Origin: an uncultured Prevotellaceae bacterium
Lineage (GTDB): Bacteria; Bacteroidota; Bacteroidia; Bacteroidales; Bacteroidaceae
Direction of reading: 5' to 3'
NCBI GenBank assembly: GCA_900315105.1
Contig: OMXX01000005.1
Location: forward strand, 46,923 to 110,922
DNA: 64,000 bases
The notes beneath the pieces were generated by a model that was not told where the DNA came from, did no database searches, and saw only the letters and a program-made list of their open reading frames with translations. Position numbers and translations under genes: made by a program. Shown piece after piece: positions 53,103 to 62,120 of this stretch (position 1 is the first letter of the stretch; each line of letters begins with the position of its first letter).

Positions 53103-54263
53103 ATGAGTAAGGAATTTGAAATGAAAGTAGCGGCTCTGCGTGTTCGTCATGAGGAGCTGCTTTCCCGTCCTAATATAAAGAAGGAATGGGGTAACGGAAT
53201 ATATGACAGGTATGAATATCCTATTGTTACGGCAGAGCATACTCCACTCGAATGGCGTTATGATTTCTGCGAGAAGGATAACCCATACCTGATGCAACGC
53301 ATCATGATGAATGCTACGTTCAATAGTGGTGCGATAAAATGGAATGGCAAGTATCTGCTCGTGGTTAGAGTGGAGGGAGCCGACCGTAAGAGTTTCTTTG
53401 CTGTTGCGGAGTCGCCGAATGGCATTGACAACTTCCGTTTCTGGGATGAGCCTATCACCATGCCAGAGGATGTCGTTCCAGCCACAAACGTATATGATAT
53501 GCGTCTTACGGCTCATGAGGATGGTTGGATATATGGCGTGTTCTGTGCAGAGCGTCATGACGACTCACAGCCGGGAGACCTTAGCGCGGCTACAGCAACG
53601 GCAGGTATCGCCCGTACAAAGGATCTGAAGACATGGTATCGTCTGCCTGACCTCAAGGCAAAGTCGCAGCAGCGTAATGTGGTGCTTCATCCGGAGTTTG
53701 TTGATGGTAAGTATGCTTTTTATACCCGTCCTCAGGATGGTTTCATCGATACTGGCTCTGGTGGCGGTATCGGCTGGGCACTTGTAGATGATATTGAGAA
53801 TGCAAAGATAAAGGAAGAGAAAATAATCAACGCCCGTCACTATCACACCATCACGGAGGTAAAGAACGGTGAGGGCCCTCATCCTATCAAGACCAAGGAG
53901 GGCTGGCTGCATCTTGCACATGGTGTTCGTGCCTGTGCTTCCGGACTTCGTTATGTGCTGTATCTGTATATGACGAGTCTTGAAGACCCTACAAAGGTTA
54001 TTGCAGAGCCAGGAGGATATTTCCTCGTTCCACAGGGAGAGGAATATATAGGCGATGTGATGAACGTGACCTTTGCCAATGGCTGGATAGCAGATGAGGA
54101 TGGCAAGGTATTCATCTACTATGCTTCTTCTGATACTCGTATGCATGTTGCTACATCAACTATCGACAAACTCATCGACTATTGCAAGAACACTCCAAAA
54201 GATGGATTGACAACCGCAAGTTCGGTGGAGAAGATAAAGGCTTTGATAATAAAGAATAGATGA
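53103..54263 (+). CDS. GH130 4-O-beta-D-mannosyl-D-glucose phosphorylase
   Basis: 386 residues, no signal peptide, so cytoplasmic. Closely resembles the GH130_1 enzymes: catalytic Asp132 in [12 protein letters not shown], and [21 protein letters not shown] binds phosphate and sugar. It splits mannosyl-beta-1,4-glucose with phosphate to mannose-1-phosphate and glucose. Substrate is supplied by the epimerase at 58359, which turns mannobiose into mannosylglucose. Order GH26-GH130-transporter-epimerase is that of the B. fragilis mannan locus (from memory). A class I palindrome starts 2 bp after the stop. Confidence 0.95.
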   Translation: MSKEFEMKVAALRVRHEELLSRPNIKKEWGNGIYDRYEYPIVTAEHTPLEWRYDFCEKDNPYLMQRIMMNATFNSGAIKWNGKYLLVVRVEGADRKSFFAVAESPNGIDNFRFWDEPITMPEDVVPATNVYDMRLTAHEDGWIYGVFCAERHDDSQPGDLSAATATAGIARTKDLKTWYRLPDLKAKSQQRNVVLHPEFVDGKYAFYTRPQDGFIDTGSGGGIGWALVDDIENAKIKEEKIINARHYHTITEVKNGEGPHPIKTKEGWLHLAHGVRACASGLRYVLYLYMTSLEDPTKVIAEPGGYFLVPQGEEYIGDVMNVTFANGWIADEDGKVFIYYASSDTRMHVATSTIDKLIDYCKNTPKDGLTTASSVEKIKALIIKNR

Positions 54264-54265
54264 AC

Positions 54266-54303
54266 GGTCTCTCCTCCCGCCCTCCCCCGTAGGGAGCCGG
54301 AGA
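54266..54303 (+). repeat. Class I palindrome after the GH130 gene
   Basis: Runs from ggtctctcctcccgccctcc through cgtagggagccgg; a few bases shorter than the consensus. Partner is 54411-54489. Confidence 0.9.
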
Positions 54304-54359
54304 ACCAAAAACAACTAACAATTAATAATTAACATGCCTTTCGCGATTATACAATCAAA

Positions 54360-54392
54360 CATCCTTCCCTTTGGGAAGGCTTGGTTAGGCTT
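54360..54392. repeat. Class III palindrome, exact inverse of 2565-2597
   Basis: catccttccctttgggaagg then cttggttaggctt; 33 bases identical to the reverse complement of 2565-2597. It lies nested inside the class I bracket 54266-54489. Confidence 0.88.
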
Positions 54393-54410
54393 ATAATTTG
54401 AACTGCCTTT

Positions 54411-54489
54411 CGCCTTCCGACTCCCTCCCTACGGAGGGAAGTCCGATGTTGATAACATCGGAGTATGTGCAAAGCGGGGGGAGAGGCCG
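54411..54489 (-). repeat. Class I palindrome with a 37-bp nested insertion
   Basis: The class I arm starts cgccttccgactccctccct and ends gcggggggagaggccg. Between the two halves is a nested palindrome (tccgatgttgataacatcgga at 54442-54462) plus gtatgtgcaaa. The copy therefore seems to have been invaded by a second, different palindrome. It ends 13 bp before the symporter ATG. Confidence 0.85.
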
Positions 54490-54502
54490 AAAATTTTTAT
54501 AA

Positions 54503-55846
54503 ATGGCTACACTAAAGGAAAAAATCGGCTATGCTCTTGGTGATGCGGCTGCCGGAGGTATCACATGGAAGATAATGTCAATTGCCTTCCCGTTGTTCTT
54601 TACTAACGTATTCGGACTTACGTTTGCCGATACGGCTGCGTTGATGCTCATCGCCCGTATGTTCGATGTTGTTACTGATCCTATCATGGGATCGCTTGCT
54701 GACCGCACACAGACACGCTGGGGCACATATCGTCCTTGGCTCATATTCGGAGCAATACCTTATGGATTGGTCTTTGCCCTCCTGCTCTTCACCCCTGATT
54801 TCGGCATCACGGCAAAGCGTGTATGGGCATACGGATTCTATATTCTCATGATGGCAATGTACACTCTCGTGAACGTGCCTTATGGCTCTCTCCTCGGTGT
54901 TATGACCGATGATGATAACGAGCGCAACCAGTTCTCTTCATTCCGTATGGTGGGAGCATACGCTATGGGCTTCATCACATTGTTCATCTTCCCTTACCTT
55001 CAGAAGATGGTGGGGGGAAGCGAGCAACATCAGTATGCAGTTCTTGGAGCAGCCTTTGGATTGATAGCCTGTCTTATGACAATGGCGTGCGGTTTGCTGA
55101 CAAAGGAGCGTATTAAGCCAAAGCGTGCCGAGAGCTTCTCTTTCCGTCAGTTTGGCGATTTGTTCAAGAACAAGCCTTGGTGCTATATCACCCTCGTTGC
55201 CGTTTGTACGAATTTCTTCAACGGTTTCCGCTATGCCGTAGCGGGATATATGTTCACATATTGTCTTGGCGGTGACATCACGATGGGCAGTCTCATCATC
55301 AACTTCACCGTCTTCATGGGCATTGGCGAGGCTACCTGTATGATATTCGGAGGTTTGTCACCGGCATTCACGAAGTGGGTTGGCTCAAAGCGCATGGCTT
55401 TCGTATGGGCAGCCGTAATATGCTTTGCAACATCAGTTCTGTATTTCTTCATCCCAATGGATAAGGCATATATCTGGGTGCTGATAGCCATCTCAATTCT
55501 CACATCAGTAGGAGCAGGCCTCTATTCTCCATTGCTATGGTCTATGTATGCCGATGTGGCCGACTTCGCTACAGAGAAGTTCGGTGAATCTTCCACAGGA
55601 CTTATCTTCTCTTCCGGCACAATGGCTCAGAAGTTCGGTGGCGCAATCTCAGGTTCGCTCATCGCTATGCTTCTCGGTATGGCTGGACTTGTTTCCACAA
55701 CAGACGAAATGACAGGCGAGACAATCGTGACTATCACCAACGAGGAATCTGTAAAGACAATGGTATGGGCACTCTTCTCTATCTTCCCTGCAATTATGGC
55801 TGCCTTGATGGGAATCCTTGCGTATAAGTTCCCATTGAAGAAGTAA
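54503..55846 (+). CDS. GPH-family sugar:cation symporter
   Basis: 447 residues and about 12 TM segments. The start KEKIGYALGDAAAGGITWK, then ARMFDVVTDPIMGSLADRTQTRWGTYRPWLI, are hallmark GPH/MelB motifs. It lies in the inner membrane and most likely imports mannobiose or manno-oligosaccharides made by the GH26 enzyme, using a cation gradient. The B. fragilis locus has an equivalent transporter here. It follows GH130 across a bracket of palindromes; the codons are well adapted. Confidence 0.93.
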   Translation: MATLKEKIGYALGDAAAGGITWKIMSIAFPLFFTNVFGLTFADTAALMLIARMFDVVTDPIMGSLADRTQTRWGTYRPWLIFGAIPYGLVFALLLFTPDFGITAKRVWAYGFYILMMAMYTLVNVPYGSLLGVMTDDDNERNQFSSFRMVGAYAMGFITLFIFPYLQKMVGGSEQHQYAVLGAAFGLIACLMTMACGLLTKERIKPKRAESFSFRQFGDLFKNKPWCYITLVAVCTNFFNGFRYAVAGYMFTYCLGGDITMGSLIINFTVFMGIGEATCMIFGGLSPAFTKWVGSKRMAFVWAAVICFATSVLYFFIPMDKAYIWVLIAISILTSVGAGLYSPLLWSMYADVADFATEKFGESSTGLIFSSGTMAQKFGGAISGSLIAMLLGMAGLVSTTDEMTGETIVTITNEESVKTMVWALFSIFPAIMAALMGILAYKFPLKK

Positions 55847-55877
55847 AAAAATAAAAAACTAAAAAGTAAGAAGTAGA

Positions 55878-55960
55878 AATTAAAAAGTATGATTACTCTA
55901 TACTGGTAACGATATGCCACTGGAAAACTAACCATACTTTTTAATTTTTCTTTTTATATT
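55878..55960. repeat. Inverted repeat between symporter and GH31 genes
   Basis: aaattaaaaagtatg (from 55878) faces catactttttaatttttc (to about 55948); a terminator or processing site may lie here. Confidence 0.65.
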
Positions 55961-55978
55961 TTACTTAAAAGAAATACG

Positions 55979-58345
55979 ATGAAGAAACCTATTTTCGCCC
56001 TTGCCCTTGCGCTTTGCGTAACCGGAGCTTCGGCACAGCTAACCACAAATAACGGACAACAGTATCTGCTTAATCAGGCTCTTGATATGAGCCAGCAGTT
56101 TTTTGACATGTCAAACACCTATTTCACGGCAGATAGTCTTGCTGCGTTCAATAAGTCTACTGGTGTGGGAAAGATAAAGTGGGCACGTCAGCAACTTCAT
56201 GCCCGTCAGGCTTTTAATGCAAACGGACAATGGATCATCCCTCTTGAAAACCTCGATTTCCCCGGACCTGCATACGACCAGAGTCCGGAATTGCAGTTTA
56301 CCATAGAACCGGTGAATAGCCGTACTGTTCGTGTGCGCCTCTATACCTCTCCTATAATCCCCAAGGATAACTATGACGATGAGGTGATGCTTGTAAAGAA
56401 ACCAGCCGATGGTCGTGCGCAATGGAACGTTACGGAGACTGCAAAGGCTATCGTATATAAGAGTTCCGAGGGTAGCATTGAGATTCAGAAATACCCTTGG
56501 CGACTTGTGGTGAAGGATAAGGAGGGTAGGGAACTAACCCACACTCGCTCCTTGTCGGATAATGACTCCACACAGGTAAAGACGCATCCGCTTATGTGGA
56601 TGAAGCGTGGTGTGGATAATAGTCGTGCCATAGAGCCAGTATTCTCCCTTGCTCCGGGCGAGAGAATCTATGGTTGTGGTGAGTCTCCAACCGGACTCAA
56701 TCATGTCGGCAAGAAACTCAACCTCTTCGTTGCAGATCCTCAGGGACCTGAAACCCCTGATATGTATAAGCCAATACCGTTCTTCTTCTCCAACCGAGGC
56801 TATGGCATCTTCATGCACACCGCAGCCCCTGTTACCGTTGATTTCGGATGCTCATATATCGGTTCTACCCAGCTCTTCATGGGCGATGAGAATGCCGATC
56901 TCTTCATCATGCTCGGCTCTCCGAAGGAAATCCTAAACGAATACACCGACCTTGTGGGCAAGCCAACGCTTCCACCGCTCTGGTCTTTCGGCACATGGAT
57001 GTCGCGTATCTCATATTTCACCGAGGCTGAAGGCCGTAGCGTTGCGAAGAAGTTGCGTGATAACAAGATTCCTTCTGATGTTATCCATTTCGATACAGGA
57101 TGGTTTGAGGTTGACTGGCAATGCGACTATGAGTTCTCGAAGAAGAACTTCAAAGACCCTGTGAAGATGCTGAAAGACCTCAAGGCCGACGGTTTCCACA
57201 CCTGCTTGTGGCAGTTGCCTTACTTCACCCCGAAGAACCGTTATTTCAACGAACTTGTAGAAAACGGTATGGCGGTGAAGAGTCCTAATGGTCAGTTGCC
57301 TTTCGAGGATGCCGTTCTCGACTTCACCAATTCTAAGACATGCCAATGGTACACCGAGAAGCTTCAGGGCTTGATTAAGCAGGGTGTTTCGGTCATCAAG
57401 GCAGACTTTGGTGAGGGTGCTCCTCTCAACAATGGTATTTACAGCAATGGCCGTACAGGCTTCTATGAGCATAACCTCTATCCTGTGCGCTATAACAAGA
57501 CTGCATACGAGGCTATCGATGCTGTAAACCATGAGGGAATAATCTGGGCACGCTCTGCATGGGCAGGTTCTCAGCGTTATCCTCTCCATTGGGGTGGTGA
57601 TGCCTGCACAACGAACACCGGACTTCTCGGAACCGTACGTGCCGGACTTTCTTTCGGACTCTCTGGCTTCTCTTTCTGGAGCAATGATATAGGCGGATTC
57701 GTAACAAAATCGCCTGAGGAACTTTATCGCCGTTGGTTGCCATACGGTTTCTTCACCTCCCACTCACGTATTCATGGCGTGGAGACAGAGCCTTGGCTCT
57801 ATACCGACGGACAGTCAGACTATTCAAAGGGACAGGAGTTCATGGATTTCTTCCGTCAGTCTGCTGAGATGAAGTATAAGCTCATGCCATACATCTATGC
57901 ACAGGCAAAGCTCTGCACCGAGCAGGGATTGCCAATGCAGCGCGCCCTTCTTCTTGAATATCCTGATGATCCGGGTGCATGGCTTGTGGAGGATGAATAT
58001 ATGTTCGGCAGTCAGATGCTCGTAGCTCCGATGCTTGAGGCTGGCACTTCACGCACCGTGTATCTCCCAGGCGAAGAGCCTTGGATTGACTATCAGACAG
58101 GCAAGGTCTATCAGCCGGGATGGCGTAAGATTGATGTTCCACAATGGAAGAAGACAGGCGACCAGATGCCTATCGTCGTTCTTGTTAGGAATGGCTCTGC
58201 TATCCCTCATGCCGCTCTTGCTCAGCGCACCGACCAGATTGACTGGAAGAACATAGAGTGGAAGAAATATTCTGCCAACGGCGGTGCTACTACGGGGTAT
58301 CTTTTCCGTCCGGGAGATACCAATGTGGAAACTGTAAAGAATTGA
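55979..58345 (+). CDS. Secreted GH31 glycosidase, YicI-like (alpha-xylosidase/alpha-glucosidase type)
   Basis: 788 residues with a signal peptide (MKKPIFALALALCVTGASA), periplasmic. An N-terminal beta-sandwich region leads to the (beta/alpha)8 barrel starting near residue 330. The nucleophile is Asp476 in VIKADFGEGAP and the acid/base Asp541 in HWGGDACTT. The KADFGE form resembles alpha-xylosidases of the YicI type, so xylosyl or related side chains are likely targets; some GH31 members act on galactosides or glucosides. It stands between the symporter and the epimerase, an unusual member for a mannan locus. It starts well after the symporter and is 13 bp from the epimerase ATG. Confidence 0.87.
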   Translation: MKKPIFALALALCVTGASAQLTTNNGQQYLLNQALDMSQQFFDMSNTYFTADSLAAFNKSTGVGKIKWARQQLHARQAFNANGQWIIPLENLDFPGPAYDQSPELQFTIEPVNSRTVRVRLYTSPIIPKDNYDDEVMLVKKPADGRAQWNVTETAKAIVYKSSEGSIEIQKYPWRLVVKDKEGRELTHTRSLSDNDSTQVKTHPLMWMKRGVDNSRAIEPVFSLAPGERIYGCGESPTGLNHVGKKLNLFVADPQGPETPDMYKPIPFFFSNRGYGIFMHTAAPVTVDFGCSYIGSTQLFMGDENADLFIMLGSPKEILNEYTDLVGKPTLPPLWSFGTWMSRISYFTEAEGRSVAKKLRDNKIPSDVIHFDTGWFEVDWQCDYEFSKKNFKDPVKMLKDLKADGFHTCLWQLPYFTPKNRYFNELVENGMAVKSPNGQLPFEDAVLDFTNSKTCQWYTEKLQGLIKQGVSVIKADFGEGAPLNNGIYSNGRTGFYEHNLYPVRYNKTAYEAIDAVNHEGIIWARSAWAGSQRYPLHWGGDACTTNTGLLGTVRAGLSFGLSGFSFWSNDIGGFVTKSPEELYRRWLPYGFFTSHSRIHGVETEPWLYTDGQSDYSKGQEFMDFFRQSAEMKYKLMPYIYAQAKLCTEQGLPMQRALLLEYPDDPGAWLVEDEYMFGSQMLVAPMLEAGTSRTVYLPGEEPWIDYQTGKVYQPGWRKIDVPQWKKTGDQMPIVVLVRNGSAIPHAALAQRTDQIDWKNIEWKKYSANGGATTGYLFRPGDTNVETVKN

Positions 58346-58358
58346 AATAGCCAATTGT

Positions 58359-59705
58359 ATGAGCGAAAAAAACTATAAAAATCTCTCCCCCTCGGGGGAG
58401 TTGGAGGGGGGCCTTAGGTCTGAACTCCTCTCTTGCCTTGAGAACAACATCCTCCCCTTCTGGCTTAGTTTTCAGGATGAGGAAAATGGCGGTTTCTATG
58501 GCCGTATGACTGGGGAGGGTGTGCTTGTGAAGGAGGCAAGCAAGGGCGGAATACTCAATGCCCGAATTCTGTGGAGCTTCTCTGCTGCCTATCGTGTGCT
58601 CGGCAAGGCTGAGTATCTTGCTGCGGCTACCCGTGCCAAGGACTATATCCTTGAGCATTTCATCGACCCTGTGTATGGAGGCACATACTGGGAACTCGAC
58701 TATAAGGGCAATCCCGTTGACACAAAGAAGCAGTTCTATGCCCTCGGCTTCATGCTCTATGGCATGAGCGAATATGTCCGTGCGCTTCGTCAGCGTCCAG
58801 ATGCTTCCGTGAGTGAAGAAGAGATAGAAAGAGTACTGGATGTTTGCATAAGCCTTTACACTTGTATTGAAGACCATTCGCTTGATGAGGTCTATAATGG
58901 CTATATCGAAGCATGTACCCGAGAGTGGGGCGAGATAGCGGATATGCGCCTCTCTGAGCTTGATGCCAACTATCCAAAGTCTCAGAACACTCACCTGCAC
59001 ATCATTGAGCCATACGCTAACCTGTATAGGGTGTTAAAAACGGCCTCTCCCCCCGCCCTCCCCCATAGGGAGGGAGCCGGAGTGCCTAAAAGTCTCCCTA
59101 TGCAGGGAGATTTAGAGGGTCTACTCCTCAAGGTCGAGACCTCTCTCCGCAACCTCATTGATATCTTCTGTGATAAAATCCTGAACCCAGAGACGCATCA
59201 TCTTGACTTGTTCTTTGAGAAAGACTGGACTCGCGGTGCTGGTTGGCTGGAGTCCTACGGTCACGACATAGAATGTTCATGGCTTATGCACGAGGCAGCC
59301 CTTGTGCTCGGTGACAAGGAAGTGCTTGCGAAGGTTGAGCCTATCGTGCAGCTTGTTGCCAAGGCTTCGGAAAAAGGTCTCAATGCCGACGGCTCTATGA
59401 CGCATGAGGCTAATCTTGATACCGGCTATGTTGACGATGACCGCCATTGGTGGGTACAGGCAGAAACCGTCGTCGGCTTCTATAACATCTATCAGCATTT
59501 CGGTGATGAGGTTGCTCTTCAGAAGGCTCTGCGTTGCTGGCAATATATCAAGGATAATCTCATCGACCACGACCTCGGTGAGTGGTACTGGAGTCGTGAC
59601 CCTGAGCGCAACATCAACCGCAAGGATGACCATGCCGGCTTCTGGAAATGCCCTTACCACAATTCAAGGATGTGTCTGGAGATAATTGAGAGAACTCAAC
59701 AATAA
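58359..59705 (+). CDS. Cellobiose/mannobiose 2-epimerase with two palindrome-derived insertions
   Basis: 448 residues; the family is about 390-410. AGE-superfamily motifs are ENNILPFWLSFQDEENGGFYG near residue 30, NARILWSFSAAYR near 70, catalytic His in NTHLHIIEPYANLYR (~212), GHDIECSWLMHEA and FWKCPYHNSRMC at the end. The enzyme turns beta-1,4-mannobiose into mannosylglucose, feeding GH130. Residues ~9-20 (LSPSGELEGGLR) and ~228-250 (ASPPALPHREGAGVPK...) are translated GC-rich elements; the second splits the helix after NLYRVLK, in the place where homologues continue straight on. The reading frame remains open through both. Confidence 0.92.
   Translation: MSEKNYKNLSPSGELEGGLRSELLSCLENNILPFWLSFQDEENGGFYGRMTGEGVLVKEASKGGILNARILWSFSAAYRVLGKAEYLAAATRAKDYILEHFIDPVYGGTYWELDYKGNPVDTKKQFYALGFMLYGMSEYVRALRQRPDASVSEEEIERVLDVCISLYTCIEDHSLDEVYNGYIEACTREWGEIADMRLSELDANYPKSQNTHLHIIEPYANLYRVLKTASPPALPHREGAGVPKSLPMQGDLEGLLLKVETSLRNLIDIFCDKILNPETHHLDLFFEKDWTRGAGWLESYGHDIECSWLMHEAALVLGDKEVLAKVEPIVQLVAKASEKGLNADGSMTHEANLDTGYVDDDRHWWVQAETVVGFYNIYQHFGDEVALQKALRCWQYIKDNLIDHDLGEWYWSRDPERNINRKDDHAGFWKCPYHNSRMCLEIIERTQQ
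58383..58416 (-). repeat. Class I-like element translated in the epimerase N-terminus
   Basis: ctctccccctcgggggagtt then ggaggggggccttagg; shares the ccccctcgggggag core with 14878-14920. Unpaired: no A-type arm immediately after the GH31 stop. Confidence 0.85.
59042..59081 (+). repeat. Class I palindrome translated inside the epimerase gene
   Basis: Runs from ggcctctccccccgccctcc through catagggagggagccgga. It is followed by a smaller palindrome at 59091-59122 (tctccctatgcagggaga). Together they add about 23-26 residues in frame without stop codons. Confidence 0.94.
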
Positions 59706-59708
59706 CAA

Positions 59709-59748
59709 GGCCTCTCCCCCCGCCCTCCCCCGTAGGGAGGGAGCCGGA
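59709..59748 (+). repeat. Class I palindrome after the epimerase gene
   Basis: Runs from ggcctctccccccgccctcc through cgtagggagggagccgg, 3 bp after the stop. The GH36 ATG lies in the loop between it and 59831-59871. Confidence 0.94.
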
Positions 59749-59777
59749 AGGTCAAAACCAATAAATCAAAAAATAAT

Positions 59778-62096
59778 ATGAGTAATTTAAAAAAGAATAT
59801 AAAGCATTCGTTGTCATTGTTCCTTTCGCGCTCCGGCTCCCTCCCTACGGGGGAGGGCGGGGGGAGAGGCCGCCTGTTGGTTGTCTTTGGTCTTTTTTTG
59901 TCTATGCCCGCCTTCGCTGAAAACGTTTCCCTTTCCACCCCTCACACCTCCTTTGTCCTCGACCTTGACAAAGGCGCAGAGCCTCAGTTCCTCTACTATG
60001 GCCCTGCCATCGGCAATGCTGACATCGCCAACCTCCAGAAGCTGAAGGACGATAACTGGACACGCTCCGAGGTCTATCCCGCCTACGGTGCAACGCATAC
60101 TATGAATGAGGTGTGCCTTGCCATGCGCCATGCTGACGGAAACCTTTCCACCAATCTCGTCATTGATGACTATAAGGTGACATCCCACACGGAGAAAGCC
60201 CCTAATGGAGAAACGCGCTCTGGGCAGTTGCTCACCGTCACCCTCAAAGACCCTCTCTATCCTACAACCGTTCACCTCTACTATCTCGCATACAGCGACC
60301 TCGATATGCTTGAGTCATGGACGGATATCAGAAGCGATGAGAAGAAAACCGTAACCCTCACGCAGTTCTATAACCCTCTTCTCCCTGTGCGTCGCGGCAA
60401 CGTGCACGTCACCCATTTCCACGGCTCTTGGGCAAGCGAGGGACAGCTCGTTGAGCAGCCTCTGAAGAACGGACTGCTTGAGATAAAGAACAAGGACGGA
60501 CTCCGCAACGCCACCTCCGACCGCAACGAGGTGATGCTCTCACTCGATGGTCCTGCCCGTGAGAATGCAGGCGATGTCATAGGCGCAGCCCTCTGCTACA
60601 GCGGAAACTTCCGTATCACTATTGATACTGACGAAACCGACTATCACCAGTATTTTGCAGGTATCAATCCCGATAACTCCGAGTATCATCTCAAGAAAGG
60701 CGAGACATTCACCACACCGCGCTCTGCCTATACCTATTCCGTCAGCGGAACCAACGGCGTGAGCCAGACATTCCACTCATGGGCGCGTAAGTATATGCTC
60801 CGTCACGGCGACAAGGAGCGCATGATTCTGCTCAATTCTTGGGAAGGCGTGTATTTCGACATCAACCACGAGGGCATGGATCAGATGATGCACGACATAG
60901 CATCAATGGGCGGTGAGCTCTTCGTAATGGATGACGGTTGGTTTGGCAATAAATACCGCCGCATCACCGACAACGCAGCCCTTGGCGACTGGGTTGTGGA
61001 TACCAAGAAACTGCCCGAAGGCATTGAGCGACTCCTTGCCGATGCGAAGAAGAACGGCGTGAAATTCGGTATCTGGATTGAGCCAGAAATGGCTAACACC
61101 ACCTCCGAACTCTACGAGAAGCATCCCGACTGGATCATCAAGGCTCCTGGGCGTGAGCCTGTTCAGGGACGAGGCGGTACGCAGGTTGTCCTCGACCTCT
61201 CAAATCCGAAGGTGCAGGACTATGTCTTCTCCATCGTCGATAACCTCCTCACCAAGTATCCTGAGATTGCCTATATCAAGTGGGATGCCAATGCCCCTGT
61301 GATGAACCACGGTTCGCAATATCTCCCTATGGCTGACCAGAGCCACCTCTACATAGAGTATCACCGCGGACTGATAAACGTGTGCGAGCGTGTTCGTGCC
61401 AAGTACCCTGACGTGGTCATTCAGGATTGTGCATCGGGTGGCGGACGTGCCAACTACGGACTCCTGCCATACTTTGACGAGTTCTGGGTAAGCGACAATA
61501 CCGATGCCCTCCAGCGCGTCTTCATGCAATGGGGCACCAGCTATTTCTTCCCTGCAATAGCAATGGCGAGTCATATCTCTGCCGTGCCGAACCATGCCGT
61601 ATATCGCACCACCTCCATCAAGTTCCGTTGCGACGTGGCTATGTCAGGCCGTCTGGGCATGGAGATACAGCCGAAGAACATGACCGACGAGGAGAAAGCA
61701 TTCTGCCGACAGGCAATAACCGACTACAAGCGCATCCGTCCTGTCGTTCAGTTTGGCGACCTCTATCGCCTCCACTCCCCATACTCGGGCGACAACCTCG
61801 CATCGCTCATGTATGTGTCATCCGACAAGCAGAAAGCCGTGTTCTTCTGGTGGAAACTCGAGACATTCAAGAATCAGCACCTGCCACGTATCCGCATGTC
61901 GGGACTCGATGCCAACCGCATGTATAAGGTTCACGAGCTCAACCGTGTTGACGACACGCCTCTCTCTTGCGAGGGCAAGACATACAGCGGAGCATATCTC
62001 ATGCAGACTGGTCTCGAAATGCCTTACGCCCACAATGTTGACTACGGCAAGCGCAACGACTGGTCAAGTCGTGTATTGGAGATTGAGGCACAATAA
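59778..62096 (+). CDS. Secreted GH36 alpha-galactosidase with palindrome inserted in the signal peptide
   Basis: 772 residues. GH36 motifs: WEGVYFDINHEGM and DDGWFG mid-protein, nucleophile Asp503 in YIKWDANAP, and acid/base Asp573 in VSDNTDALQR, preceded by DCASGGGRANYG. It removes alpha-1,6-galactose from galactomannan, completing the mannan pathway. The N-terminus reads KNIKHSLSLFLSRSGSLPTG, then EGGGRGRLLVVFGLFLSMPAFA: a class I palindrome (codons ~18-32) is translated within the signal peptide, splitting the hydrophobic segment and leaving a long n-region. Whether export still works is uncertain. No alternative ATG exists after the insertion before the core. Confidence 0.93.
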   Translation: MSNLKKNIKHSLSLFLSRSGSLPTGEGGGRGRLLVVFGLFLSMPAFAENVSLSTPHTSFVLDLDKGAEPQFLYYGPAIGNADIANLQKLKDDNWTRSEVYPAYGATHTMNEVCLAMRHADGNLSTNLVIDDYKVTSHTEKAPNGETRSGQLLTVTLKDPLYPTTVHLYYLAYSDLDMLESWTDIRSDEKKTVTLTQFYNPLLPVRRGNVHVTHFHGSWASEGQLVEQPLKNGLLEIKNKDGLRNATSDRNEVMLSLDGPARENAGDVIGAALCYSGNFRITIDTDETDYHQYFAGINPDNSEYHLKKGETFTTPRSAYTYSVSGTNGVSQTFHSWARKYMLRHGDKERMILLNSWEGVYFDINHEGMDQMMHDIASMGGELFVMDDGWFGNKYRRITDNAALGDWVVDTKKLPEGIERLLADAKKNGVKFGIWIEPEMANTTSELYEKHPDWIIKAPGREPVQGRGGTQVVLDLSNPKVQDYVFSIVDNLLTKYPEIAYIKWDANAPVMNHGSQYLPMADQSHLYIEYHRGLINVCERVRAKYPDVVIQDCASGGGRANYGLLPYFDEFWVSDNTDALQRVFMQWGTSYFFPAIAMASHISAVPNHAVYRTTSIKFRCDVAMSGRLGMEIQPKNMTDEEKAFCRQAITDYKRIRPVVQFGDLYRLHSPYSGDNLASLMYVSSDKQKAVFFWWKLETFKNQHLPRIRMSGLDANRMYKVHELNRVDDTPLSCEGKTYSGAYLMQTGLEMPYAHNVDYGKRNDWSSRVLEIEAQ
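59831..59871 (-). repeat. Class I palindrome translated inside the GH36 signal peptide
   Basis: Runs from ctccggctccctccctacgg through gggagggcggggggagaggcc. Read in frame as SGSLPTGEGGGRG. Confidence 0.95.
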
Positions 62097-62120
62097 GTCT
62101 TAATAGTTATGTTTAGTATG

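Noticed and set aside
57011..57763. 250-codon frame antisense to the GH31 gene
   Set aside because: Shadow of the GH31 coding strand; Arg/Cys-rich composition and no promoter or conserved motif.
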